DNA from: DATCSE01 sp036568605
GTDB taxonomy: Bacteria; Pseudomonadota; Gammaproteobacteria; Burkholderiales; Burkholderiaceae_C
Direction of reading: 5' to 3'
Assembly: GCA_036568605.1 (NCBI GenBank)
Contig: DATCSE010000561.1
Location: 1-6,713 of the forward strand
DNA: 6,713 nucleotides
This document shows positions 1-5,883 of this stretch, one piece after another. The notes below the pieces were generated by a model. It saw only the letters and a list, made by a program, of their open reading frames with translations, was not told where the DNA came from and ran no database searches. Position 1 is the first letter of the stretch. Every line of letters begins with the position of its first letter. A program made the position numbers and the translations under genes.

Positions 1-1
1 G

Positions 2-250
2 GTCTGGCTGACGCTGGACGAAGGCGAGCCGCTGCAGGTTCGCGACGAGCGGCCGCTGCTCGACGGCCGGCCGCTGCTGATCGTCAGCGGCCCGGAGCGC
101 ATCGAGTCGGGCTGGTGGGACACGCGCCTCGTCGAACGCGACTACTACGTCGCACAACGCGCCGACGGCGCGCTGGTCTGGGTCTACCGCACCCGGCAAC
201 TGGCGTCCAAGCCGTCGCCGGGGTGGTTCTTGCAGGGACGTTTCGGATAG
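2..250 (+). CDS. imuB: ImuB-like Y-family DNA polymerase homologue, C-terminal end (5' truncated)
   Basis: The first reading frame of the window, open from base 2 to a TAG at 248-250, gives 82 residues and has no start inside the window. The tail carries the segment GPERIESGWWD, then RDYYVAQ, a VWVYR strand, and ends in GWFLQGRFG. This order (GPE-I-GWWD, RDYxVA, W-x-YR, GWFLxGxF) is the characteristic C-terminal block of ImuB, the catalytically inactive Y-family homologue that acts as the hub linking the beta clamp, ImuA and DnaE2 in SOS-induced error-prone synthesis. That role is family knowledge; the polymerase domain, clamp-binding motif and any LexA box lie outside the window. The usual downstream partner dnaE2 is not present; a toxin-antitoxin module follows after 23 bases. 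It could instead be another Y-family member with the same tail, but the ImuB pattern is strong. Confidence 0.82.
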   Translation, partial: VWLTLDEGEPLQVRDERPLLDGRPLLIVSGPERIESGWWDTRLVERDYYVAQRADGALVWVYRTRQLASKPSPGWFLQGRFG

Positions 251-257
251 ACCTGTG

Positions 258-266
258 TGCTACGCT
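258..266 (+). promoter_or_regulatory. Candidate extended -10 promoter of the toxin-antitoxin module
   Basis: In the 23-base gap behind the imuB-like stop, TG (258-259), C, then TACGCT (261-266) matches the extended -10 pattern TGnTAnnnT. No convincing -35 is visible at the normal distance, which extended -10 promoters can tolerate. A start about seven bases downstream of the -10 would fall at 273-274, on or next to the antitoxin ATG, implying a leaderless or nearly leaderless message. This fits with the absence of a purine-rich ribosome binding site before that ATG. Inferred from sequence only. Confidence 0.4.
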
Positions 267-273
267 TTGATCC

Positions 274-501
274 ATGAGATCCGGCCTCGCCGACGAACTG
301 ATAGCCCTCAGCCCCGCCGAGAAGCGCGAGCTGGCCGAGGCACTGATCGCCAGCGCGGAGTCCGAAGCGTCGGTTGCCGTGTTGACCGAAATCCAGCGAG
401 CCGAATTGCGTGCTCGACTGGCGCAGCATCGCGCCAATCCCGGCGAAGTGGGCATCACGTTCCAGGACCTGAAGGCAAGATTGCGCGCCCACGCAACGTG
501 A
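274..501 (+). CDS. Addiction module antitoxin (PF09720 / TIGR02574 type)
   Basis: This 75-residue protein starts MRSGLADELIALSPAEKREL and ends FQDLKARLRAHAT. Its layout matches the short putative addiction module component family: an N-terminal helix with LSPAEKRELAEALIAS (about residues 12-27), a central helix LTEIQRAELRARLAQHRANP (37-56), and a final G-x-T-x-x-x-LKARLR segment (60-72), the part expected to wrap the toxin. Members neutralise RelE/ParE-fold toxins by direct binding and are labile to proteolysis; no separate DNA-binding domain is evident. The ATG at 274 is chosen because it gives the normal family length and starts before the conserved first helix, although no Shine-Dalgarno sequence precedes it. 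The stop TGA (499-501) overlaps the toxin GTG, so the two genes are translationally coupled. The family assignment is firm; the exact toxin target is unknown. Confidence 0.85.
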   Translation: MRSGLADELIALSPAEKRELAEALIASAESEASVAVLTEIQRAELRARLAQHRANPGEVGITFQDLKARLRAHAT

Positions 502-785
502 GCTACGCGCTCGTCTTCAAGCCGCTTGCCGCAGCGGAGATCGAAGAGGCTTACGCCTGGTATTCGCAGCCCGAAATCGACAAGGGCGCCGAGTTTCTCG
601 ACGAGCTGGAGCGCATCGAGCGCTTCATCCGCCTCAATCCGCTTCTCTATCCTCGTGTTGAAGAGGAAATCCGCCGCGCTGGGCTGCGGCGGTTTCCTTA
701 TTCGCTGTTCTATGTCGTCGATGACGAGACGATCAGCGTGCTCTCCTGCTTCCATCAGAGCCGGGACCCCGCGATCCGCGGCTAG
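498..785 (+). CDS. RelE/ParE-family toxin
   Basis: A 95-residue protein read from GTG at 498, the start that overlaps the antitoxin stop as GTGA. The frame is open upstream to 255, but those residues lie over the antitoxin and look nothing like the family. Visible family marks are the N-terminal strand SYALVFKPLAAAEIEEAYAWY (residues 2-22), a helical hairpin DKGAEFLDELERIERFIRLNP (28-48), the conserved R-RFPYSLFYVVDD core (64-76) and the closing strand ISVLSCFHQSRDP (79-91), with the H-x-x-RDP ending typical of this group. RelE/ParE-fold toxins are either ribosome-dependent mRNA endonucleases or gyrase inhibitors; the sequence here does not decide between them, though pairing with a PF09720 antitoxin is standard. 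Length is normal and no frame disruption is seen, so the module appears intact. It converges on the VOC gene with only six bases between the stops. Confidence 0.87.
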   Translation: MSYALVFKPLAAAEIEEAYAWYSQPEIDKGAEFLDELERIERFIRLNPLLYPRVEEEIRRAGLRRFPYSLFYVVDDETISVLSCFHQSRDPAIRG

Positions 786-791
786 GCACCG

Positions 792-1562
792 TTACGGCTT
801 CTGCCGCGGCGCCGTCTTGATCACCGCAATCATCGCGCCTTGCGGGTCGACCAGCATGCCGATGCGCCCGACCTCGGGGATGTCGGTCCCTTCCATGCAG
901 ACGTTGGCGCCGAGCCTCTTGGCTTTCGCGAGCGTCGCGTCGCAGTCGGCCACGTTCACGTAGGGCACCCACTGGGTCGGGATCTTCGCGTCGGGCGACT
1001 TCATGATGCCGCCGCGGCCGCGATCGCCGGCCGTGCGCAGCACGTGATAGGTGCCTTGCTCGCCCATGTCCATGGGCTCCACCGTGTAGCCGATCAGCTT
1101 GGTATAGAAGGCGAGCGCGGCGTCGACATTCGACGTGTACAGCTCGTTCCAGACCCAGCTTCCGATCGGCTCGTTCTCAGGGTCGGGCCGGTCTTCCTGC
1201 GCGCTCTTCCACAGCGAGATGCGCGCGCCGGTGGGGTCGACGATCGCGGCGCCGCGGCCGACCGGGCCGTAGTCGGTGGGCGGCGATTCGCTCTTCGCGC
1301 CGGCGGCCAGCGCCGCGGCATAGGTCTTGTCGACATCCGGCACCGAGACGTACGAGACCCAGCGCGCGCCGGCCTTCGCGTCGTCGCTCTGGAAGAAACC
1401 GCCGATGCCGTCGGCGCCGTTCATGATCATCGGGTACTGCTGATCGCCCATCGCCATGTTCTCGACATGCCAGCCGAACAGCGGCTCGTAGAACTTGCGT
1501 GCGGCCGCGGGATCGCTGCTCGCGTGCTCGAACCAGACGAACTTGCCAGGTAGAAAACTCAT
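792..1562 (-). CDS. VOC family protein with two glyoxalase-fold domains
   Basis: This 256-residue protein contains two tandem VOC (beta-alpha-beta-beta-beta) units, roughly residues 5-122 and 133-252. Repeat-equivalent segments are FVWFEHASSDPAAARKFYEPLFGW (8-31) against WVWNELYTSNVDAALAFYTKLIGY (136-159), and GRGAAIVDPTGARISLWK (102-119) against GRIGMLVDPQGAMIAVIK (232-249). This arrangement resembles the Cfp30B/27 kDa antigen-like glyoxalase/bleomycin-resistance group, whose substrates are mostly unknown. In both closing strands the acidic metal ligand common in true glyoxalases (DPxGxxxE) is replaced, by Ser116 and Ala246, so classical glyoxalase I chemistry is doubtful. The ATG at 1560-1562 is supported by GGAGG (1569-1573, minus strand) six bases upstream. 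The gene is monocistronic in this window, lies between two hairpins and the convergent toxin gene, and its function cannot be named. Confidence 0.88.
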   Translation of the reverse strand: MSFLPGKFVWFEHASSDPAAARKFYEPLFGWHVENMAMGDQQYPMIMNGADGIGGFFQSDDAKAGARWVSYVSVPDVDKTYAAALAAGAKSESPPTDYGPVGRGAAIVDPTGARISLWKSAQEDRPDPENEPIGSWVWNELYTSNVDAALAFYTKLIGYTVEPMDMGEQGTYHVLRTAGDRGRGGIMKSPDAKIPTQWVPYVNVADCDATLAKAKRLGANVCMEGTDIPEVGRIGMLVDPQGAMIAVIKTAPRQKP

Positions 1563-1567
1563 GTCTT

Positions 1568-1573
1568 GCCTCC
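1568..1573 (-). promoter_or_regulatory. Ribosome binding site of the VOC gene
   Basis: Minus-strand GGAGGC lies five to six bases before the ATG at 1562. It is the best Shine-Dalgarno sequence near this gene and fixes the start. An A/T-rich CTATAT just upstream (about 1580-1586) could be a -10 element but has no clear -35 partner. Confidence 0.6.
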
Positions 1574-1589
1574 GCTTGAGATATAGAGT

Positions 1590-1616
1590 GGCCGCCCGGC
1601 AGCACGCCGGGTGGCC
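1590..1616. repeat. Strong GC-rich inverted repeat (hairpin) upstream of the VOC gene
   Basis: GGCCGCCCGGC (1590-1600) and GCCGGGTGGCC (1606-1616) pair over 11 positions, with one G-T wobble on the plus strand, around the loop AGCAC. On the minus strand it is followed by CACTCTATATCTC, not a T-run, so it is not a textbook intrinsic terminator. It may be a 3'-end stabilising hairpin of the VWA operon, part of the VOC leader, or an operator. Confidence 0.55.
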
Positions 1617-1645
1617 CTGTTCATGTTAGACCTGCGATGTCTCGA

Positions 1646-1672
1646 GCGCGAGGCCTTCCCAGGCCTTCGCGC
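1646..1672 (-). terminator. Candidate terminator hairpin of the protease-MoxR-DUF58-VWA operon
   Basis: Ten bases after the VWA stop codon, the minus strand reads GCGCGAAGGCCT, loop GGGA, AGGCCTCGCGC: an 11-base-pair stem with one bulged A, and two copies of the palindrome AGGCCT forming its upper part. No T-run follows, so this would be a hairpin-only or Rho-assisted end. The position directly behind the last gene of the operon and the stem strength support the call; the missing T-tract lowers it. Confidence 0.5.
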
Positions 1673-1682
1673 AGGGCCCGGC

Positions 1683-2744
1683 TCAGGCCACGCGTCCGAA
1701 CCACCAGATCGACAGCACGGCGGCGAGCACGGTCAGCAGCGCCCCGAGCAGCGCGAACAGCGCGGTGATCTCGGTCTCCTTCTTCTCGACGACCAGGCGG
1801 CTCGACAAGCCCTGATACACCGTTTTCAAGTCGGCCGCGGTGCCGGCATAGAAGTAGTCGGCCCGGGTGGCGCCGGCGATGGCCTTGAGCGTGTCCTCGT
1901 CGAGCCGCACGCGCATGCTCCAGCCCTCGAAGCCTATGGTTTCGCCTTCCTTCGTGCCGATGCCCACCGTGTAGACGCGCACGCCGCGGTCGGCGGCCAT
2001 CTTCGCGGCATCCATCGGGTCGGGGCCCGTCGTGCGCTGGCCGTCGGTCAGCAGGATGATCGCGGCCGACGCGTAGCTGCCCGGCGCGACCGGCGTGAAC
2101 TCCGGCTTGGGCTTGTCGTTCGGTCCGGGCGGCATGTTGCGCTGGCCGGTGATCTGCGACAGGTCGATGCCGGCATCGGGGAACAGCGTGGCCAGCGACA
2201 GCACGATGCCGCTGCCGATCGCGGTGCCGCGCTGCAGCTGGAAGCGGTCGATCGCGGCGTAGACATCGTCGCGGCTGAACGTCGGCGCCTGCACCACCGC
2301 GGCGGTGCCGGCGAACGAGACGACCGCCACGCGCACGCTGCGCGGCAGGTCGGCGACGAAGGCCTTCGCGGCGTTCTGCGCGGCGGTGATGCGGTCGGGC
2401 TGCACGTCGGTCGCGCGCATGCTGCCGGAGACGTCCATCGCGAGCACGATGGTCTCCTGCTGCGACGGCAGCCGGATCACCGCGGCCGGCCGCGCCGCGG
2501 CGAACAGCAGCGCAGTGATCGCGGTCAGCAGCAGCGCCGGCGGCAGGTGCCGGCGCCAGGCGCCGCGCCGGCCCAGCGCCTGCTTCACCAGGCTGAGGCT
2601 CGCATAACGCAGTGCCGTCTTCTTGCGCCGCCGCAACAGCCAGATGTACAGCACGATCAGCACCGGCACCGCGAGCAGACCCCACAGCAGCTCGGGCCAC
2701 AGGAACGTCAGGAGGCTCGTCCACGAGGCCAGCGTCGTCGTCAC
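1683..2744 (-). CDS. Membrane-anchored VWA domain protein, BatA type
   Basis: This 353-residue protein starts at GTG (2742-2744), five bases after GGAGG; a nearby ATG in another frame hits a stop after one codon. Residues 17-60 (PELLWGLLAVPVLIVLYIW, then RRRKK and SLSLVKQAL) resemble the BatA N-terminal aerotolerance-regulator segment, with a membrane helix at about 18-37 and a second hydrophobic stretch at 68-85. A VWA domain follows from about 98 to 315 with an intact MIDAS: D104-x-S106-x-S108 in LAMDVSGSMR, T174 in RGTAIGSG, and D234 in LLTDGQRT. A final membrane helix spans about 327-347. Between Leu195 and Ala227 there is a proline-rich insertion before the LLTDG strand. VWA partners of MoxR ATPases bind a metal and are thought to deliver or recognise clients in the envelope; that is family knowledge. 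It is last in the operon, 12 bases after the DUF58 stop, and no second VWA (BatB), TPR or BatD gene follows. Confidence 0.9.
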   Translation of the reverse strand: MTTTLASWTSLLTFLWPELLWGLLAVPVLIVLYIWLLRRRKKTALRYASLSLVKQALGRRGAWRRHLPPALLLTAITALLFAAARPAAVIRLPSQQETIVLAMDVSGSMRATDVQPDRITAAQNAAKAFVADLPRSVRVAVVSFAGTAAVVQAPTFSRDDVYAAIDRFQLQRGTAIGSGIVLSLATLFPDAGIDLSQITGQRNMPPGPNDKPKPEFTPVAPGSYASAAIILLTDGQRTTGPDPMDAAKMAADRGVRVYTVGIGTKEGETIGFEGWSMRVRLDEDTLKAIAGATRADYFYAGTAADLKTVYQGLSSRLVVEKKETEITALFALLGALLTVLAAVLSIWWFGRVA

Positions 2745-2756
2745 CTCATCCTCCGC

Positions 2757-3761
2757 TCAGTTTGATGCCAGCGCCGACAGGTGCGAGCCGACGCCGCCGG
2801 AGCGCGTTGGCTGGCCGCTCCAGTTGGCGAGTCGGCTGCGCTGCTTGCGCAGCTCGGCGAAACGCAGCACCGCGTTCAGCAAGTCGTCGTCGGTGCCGAG
2901 CTCGAGCGTGTCGACGCCGGCATGGGCCAGCGCCGCGAGCAGCGACTCCTCACGTCGGCGCGCGGCCGCGGCGAAGCGCTTGCGAAAGCCCTTGTCGTGC
3001 GTGTCGACGACGACCTGCTCGCCGGTCTCGGCATCCCGCATCGTGATCAGGCCCAGGTCGGGCAAATCGGCCTCGAGCGGATCCGACAGCCGCACCGCGG
3101 TCACGTCGTGGCGCAGCGCGAGCTGCGCGAGCGCGGTCTCCCAGCCCGGTGCGCTGATGAAGTCGGAGACCACGAACACGGTGCTGCGCCGGCGCACGAG
3201 GTTGTGCGCCGCGTGCAGCAGATCGCGCAGCTGGGTGGCGCCGGGCGCGGTCTCCTCGGGCCGCTGCTCCATGCGCTGCAGCAGCTCCAGCACGTGCCGG
3301 CGGCCGTTGCGCGCCGGGACCATGGTGTCGACTGCGTTTCCGTAGAGCAGCGCGCCGACGCGGTTGCCGTGGCGCGTCAGCAGCCGCGCGAGCACCGCGA
3401 CGAACTCGCGCGCGACGCGGCGCTTGGTCGTCTGGTTCGAGCCGAAGTCGACGCTTGCGGACAGGTCCAGCAGGAACCACGCGCCGAGCTCGCGGTCCTC
3501 GGTGAACTGGCGCACGTAAGGCTGCTGCAGCCGCGCGGTGACGTTCCAGTCGATGTGGCGCACGTCGTCGTGGTGCTGGTACTCGCGCAGGTCGGCCAGG
3601 TCCAGTCCGGCGCCGCGCCACAGCGTGCGGTAGTCGCCCTGCAGCAGGCCGTCGAGGCGGCGGATCACGGTCCACTCGAGGCGCTTCAGCAGCGCGTCGG
3701 CGTGCTCGCGCTGCGCCGGCCGCGCGTCGGCGGATTCGCGGGCCGAGGCGGGCGTTCCCAT
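2757..3761 (-). CDS. DUF58 domain-containing protein
   Basis: Read from the ATG at 3761, this is a 334-residue soluble protein with no membrane segment. The DUF58 signature is clear: RRLDGLLQGDYRTLWRG (34-50), then LADLREYQHHDDVRHIDWNV (55-74) and YVRQFTEDREL (82-92). It continues into a VWA-like fold with a MIDAS-like D99-x-S101-x-S103 in LLDLSASVDFG and a FVVSDFI strand (196-202). DUF58 proteins are habitually encoded between a MoxR ATPase and VWA proteins and are presumed partners of the ATPase. An in-frame ATG at 3803 would add 14 residues (MPALECHAIRDDTI) and overlap the moxR end by 14 bases; those codons use unusual A/T third positions and lack a ribosome binding site, so the inner start is preferred, though it too has only a weak GAGACGA upstream. 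The spacing is 28 bases from moxR and 12 to the VWA gene. Confidence 0.9.
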   Translation of the reverse strand: MGTPASARESADARPAQREHADALLKRLEWTVIRRLDGLLQGDYRTLWRGAGLDLADLREYQHHDDVRHIDWNVTARLQQPYVRQFTEDRELGAWFLLDLSASVDFGSNQTTKRRVAREFVAVLARLLTRHGNRVGALLYGNAVDTMVPARNGRRHVLELLQRMEQRPEETAPGATQLRDLLHAAHNLVRRRSTVFVVSDFISAPGWETALAQLALRHDVTAVRLSDPLEADLPDLGLITMRDAETGEQVVVDTHDKGFRKRFAAAARRREESLLAALAHAGVDTLELGTDDDLLNAVLRFAELRKQRSRLANWSGQPTRSGGVGSHLSALASN

Positions 3762-3789
3762 GATCGTGTCGTCTCGAATGGCGTGGCAC

Positions 3790-4797
3790 TCAAGCGCCGG
3801 CATTCGGCGCGAGCGGCTTGTCCGGCACCGGGATGCGCTTCATCACGCGCTGTACGAGCTGATCGGCGGTCAGGCCGTCGGCCAGTGCCTCGTACGAGAG
3901 CACGAGGCGGTGCCGGAACACGTCGGCCACGAGGCCGGTCATGTCCTCGGGCAGCGCATAGCCACGCCCGCGCATGAACGCCAGCGCCCGCGCGCCTTCG
4001 ATCAGGCCGATGGTCGCGCGCGGGCTCGCGCCGTAGGTCAGGTACTTGGCGATGTCGCCGAGCTCGTAGCGGTCGGGCCGGCGCGTCGCGCTGACCAGCT
4101 TGACCGCGTACTGCATCAGCGACGGGTCCACGTAGACCTTGCGGCATTCCTGCTGCAGCTCGCCGAGCTGGCCCATGCTCGCGACCGCGGTGACCGCGGT
4201 GGCGGCGCCGGTCACGCGCTGCGCGATCACGAACTCCTCGTCCTCGCTCGGGTAGTCGACCAGCACCTTCATCATGAAGCGGTCGACCTGCGCCTCGGGC
4301 AGCGGGTAAGTGCCTTCGGTCTCGATCGGGTTCTGCGTCGCCATCACGAGGAAGGGCTCGGGCACCCGGTGGGTCTCGCCGGCGATCGTGACCTGGCGTT
4401 CCTGCATCACCTCAAGTAGCGCACTCTGTACCTTCGCTGGCGCACGGTTGATCTCGTCGGCGAGCAGCAGGTTCGCGAAGACCGGGCCCAGCGAGGTCGA
4501 GAAATCGCCGGTGCGCGGGTTGTAGATGCGCGTGCCGACCAGGTCGGCCGGCACCAGATCCGGCGTGAACTGGATGCGCTTGAAGCTGCCGCGCAGGGTC
4601 TGCGCCAGCGTCTTGACGGTCAGCGTCTTGGCCAGACCCGGAACGCCTTCGACCAGCAGGTGCCCCTGCGCGAGCAGCGCGACCATCACGCGCTCGAGGA
4701 AATGGTCCTGCCCGACGACGATGCGCTTGACCTCGTAGAGGATCTGCTCCATCAGGGTCGCGGCCTGGGCGCTGGTGCTGCTGCTCGGAGTGTCCAT
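3790..4797 (-). CDS. MoxR-family AAA+ ATPase
   Basis: This 335-residue protein, read from the ATG at 4797, has all parts of a MoxR AAA+ module (PF07726 plus a C-terminal lid): IVVGQ at 26-30, Walker A GVPGLAKT (51-58), the RIQFTPDLVPADLVG stretch (74-88), Walker B LLLADEINRAPAK (110-122), sensor 1 in MATQNP (152-157), EGTYPLPEAQVDRF with the arginine finger (161-174), and the lid with GASPRA and ALPEDM. MoxR ATPases are cytosolic chaperones that use ATP to mature or activate partner complexes, and this one has the order typical of the MoxR-proper group beside DUF58 and VWA genes. The frame is open to 4896, but residues before MDTPSSST overlap the protease gene and are arginine- and proline-rich filler. 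No Shine-Dalgarno precedes the ATG; a TTG five codons upstream is an alternative. It starts 46 bases after the protease stop. Confidence 0.93.
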   Translation of the reverse strand: MDTPSSSTSAQAATLMEQILYEVKRIVVGQDHFLERVMVALLAQGHLLVEGVPGLAKTLTVKTLAQTLRGSFKRIQFTPDLVPADLVGTRIYNPRTGDFSTSLGPVFANLLLADEINRAPAKVQSALLEVMQERQVTIAGETHRVPEPFLVMATQNPIETEGTYPLPEAQVDRFMMKVLVDYPSEDEEFVIAQRVTGAATAVTAVASMGQLGELQQECRKVYVDPSLMQYAVKLVSATRRPDRYELGDIAKYLTYGASPRATIGLIEGARALAFMRGRGYALPEDMTGLVADVFRHRLVLSYEALADGLTADQLVQRVMKRIPVPDKPLAPNAGA

Positions 4798-4843
4798 GGG
4801 TTGCGGGCGCAAAAGTTCGACAAGACTCTTTCGAGGGGTGACG

Positions 4844-5839
4844 TCAGAACGGCGGCATGCCGGCCGCGGCGGCGGCGTTCTCGATCGGTACAGCAAATCC
4901 GATGCCGATGAACACGCGCTGGCGCGACGGGTTCAGGATCGCGGTGACGATGCCGACCACCTCGCCGTCCATCGTCACCAGCGGGCCACCCGAGTTGCCT
5001 GGATTCGCCGCCGCATCGAACTGGATCAGGTTGGACAAGGTCTGCTGTCCTTCGGGCGAGCGGAACTCGCGCTTCAGCCCCGAGACCACGCCTTCGGACA
5101 CCGACGGCCCGATCCCGAACGGGAAACCAACCGCGATCACGCGGTCGCCGGGCGCGAGGTCGCCGGTCGAGCGCATCGTCGCGGCCTGCAGGTCGTCGGG
5201 GATGCTGCGCGCGCGCAGCACCGCGAGGTCGTTCTCGGGTTGCACGCTGAGCAATTGCGCGTCCGACTCGGTTCCGTCCATGAAGCTGACGCGGATGCGC
5301 TTGGCGCCGCTGACCACGTGCAGGTTGGTCAGGATCGTGCCGTTGTCGATGATGACCACGCCGGTGCCGATGCCGCGCTCGACCGGGGCCCTGCCGTTCT
5401 TCGCATCGTCCTTGATGTCGCTGCCGTCGTCGCCTTCGGTCATCAGCCCGACGACGCGCACCACCGACGGAATCACCGTGTCGTAGGCCTTCGCGGCCGC
5501 GGAATCCAGCGGCTTTTCGGCGATCGACTTGCGCATCGCCGCATCGATTTGTTTCATTGTCAGCGCCGGTGTCTTGGGCACGTTGGCCGCGTTCAGCGCG
5601 AGCGCGCCCATCAGCAGCATCGCGATGCCGGTGGCCCAGAGCTGGCGCTCGTGGCGGGTGAGGAAGCGGCGCAGGCGCGAGCGGCGCGGGGGGGCTTCCT
5701 CGGCGTGCGCGGCGGGGTCGGCCGCCTTCTTTGTCGCCGCGGCAGCCTCCGGCGCCTGCCCGGCGTGCACCGCAGCGTCGGGCGGCGGCGATGCCGCGGG
5801 ACGCGTCGGTGAGCGGCTGTACAGCGGCGCCTTTCTCAT
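4844..5839 (-). CDS. Membrane-anchored HtrA-like (S1C) serine protease without PDZ domain
   Basis: This 331-residue protein has a long Ala/Pro-rich, probably cytosolic N-terminal tail (1-50), a basic patch RRSRLRRFLTRHER (52-65), a single hydrophobic anchor (about 68-86, ATGIAMLLMGALALNAANV), and a trypsin-like domain (about 115-322) expected in the periplasm. The catalytic triad is complete: His174 in LTNLHVV, Asp204 in ENDLAVL, Ser283 in NPGNSGGPL. The chain stops right after GIGFAVPIENAAAA, which is the end of the protease core in DegP/DegS relatives, so the PDZ domain they carry is absent; no PDZ-like remnant is seen in the 46 bases before moxR. HtrA proteases degrade damaged envelope proteins or cut signalling proteins; the substrate here is unknown. 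The ATG at 5839 has a near-perfect AGGAGG six bases upstream. As first gene of the operon it ties envelope proteolysis to the MoxR/VWA unit. Confidence 0.9.
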   Translation of the reverse strand: MRKAPLYSRSPTRPAASPPPDAAVHAGQAPEAAAATKKAADPAAHAEEAPPRRSRLRRFLTRHERQLWATGIAMLLMGALALNAANVPKTPALTMKQIDAAMRKSIAEKPLDSAAAKAYDTVIPSVVRVVGLMTEGDDGSDIKDDAKNGRAPVERGIGTGVVIIDNGTILTNLHVVSGAKRIRVSFMDGTESDAQLLSVQPENDLAVLRARSIPDDLQAATMRSTGDLAPGDRVIAVGFPFGIGPSVSEGVVSGLKREFRSPEGQQTLSNLIQFDAAANPGNSGGPLVTMDGEVVGIVTAILNPSRQRVFIGIGFAVPIENAAAAAGMPPF

Positions 5840-5845
5840 GGTCGG

Positions 5846-5851
5846 CCTCCT
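5846..5851 (-). promoter_or_regulatory. Ribosome binding site of the protease gene
   Basis: Minus-strand AGGAGG lies six bases before the ATG at 5839. It is the strongest Shine-Dalgarno sequence in the window and fixes the start of the first gene of the operon. Confidence 0.75.
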
Positions 5852-5883
5852 GGGAGCGTGATCGGGTGCGGTGAGGCGTCAGT

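Noticed and set aside
255..497. Upstream extension of the toxin frame to GTG at 255
   Set aside because: It would run through the whole antitoxin gene and add residues unlike any RelE/ParE toxin; the GTGA overlap start at 498 gives the standard length.
769..781. CCGCG-ATC-CGCGG inverted repeat at the end of the toxin gene
   Set aside because: A five-base stem inside coding sequence without a T-run is common by chance at this GC content; not called as a bidirectional terminator.
1611..2765. Long plus-strand open frame of about 384 codons opposite the VWA gene
   Set aside because: It is a His/Arg/Gln-rich shadow of the VWA gene, which has an intact MIDAS and membrane helices on the other strand.
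3762..3803. Fourteen-residue N-terminal extension of the DUF58 protein
   Set aside because: Codons have atypical A/T third positions, the residues are not family-like, and no ribosome binding site precedes the ATG at 3803; kept only as an alternative.
2781..3977. Long plus-strand open frame of about 398 codons opposite the DUF58 gene
   Set aside because: It lies antisense to DUF58 and moxR, is rich in Arg, Gln, Val and Ala without domain motifs, and is explained by high GC content at third positions of the real genes.
4775..5812. Long plus-strand open frame of about 345 codons opposite the protease gene
   Set aside because: It is antisense to a protease with a complete catalytic triad and shows no domain-like pattern itself.
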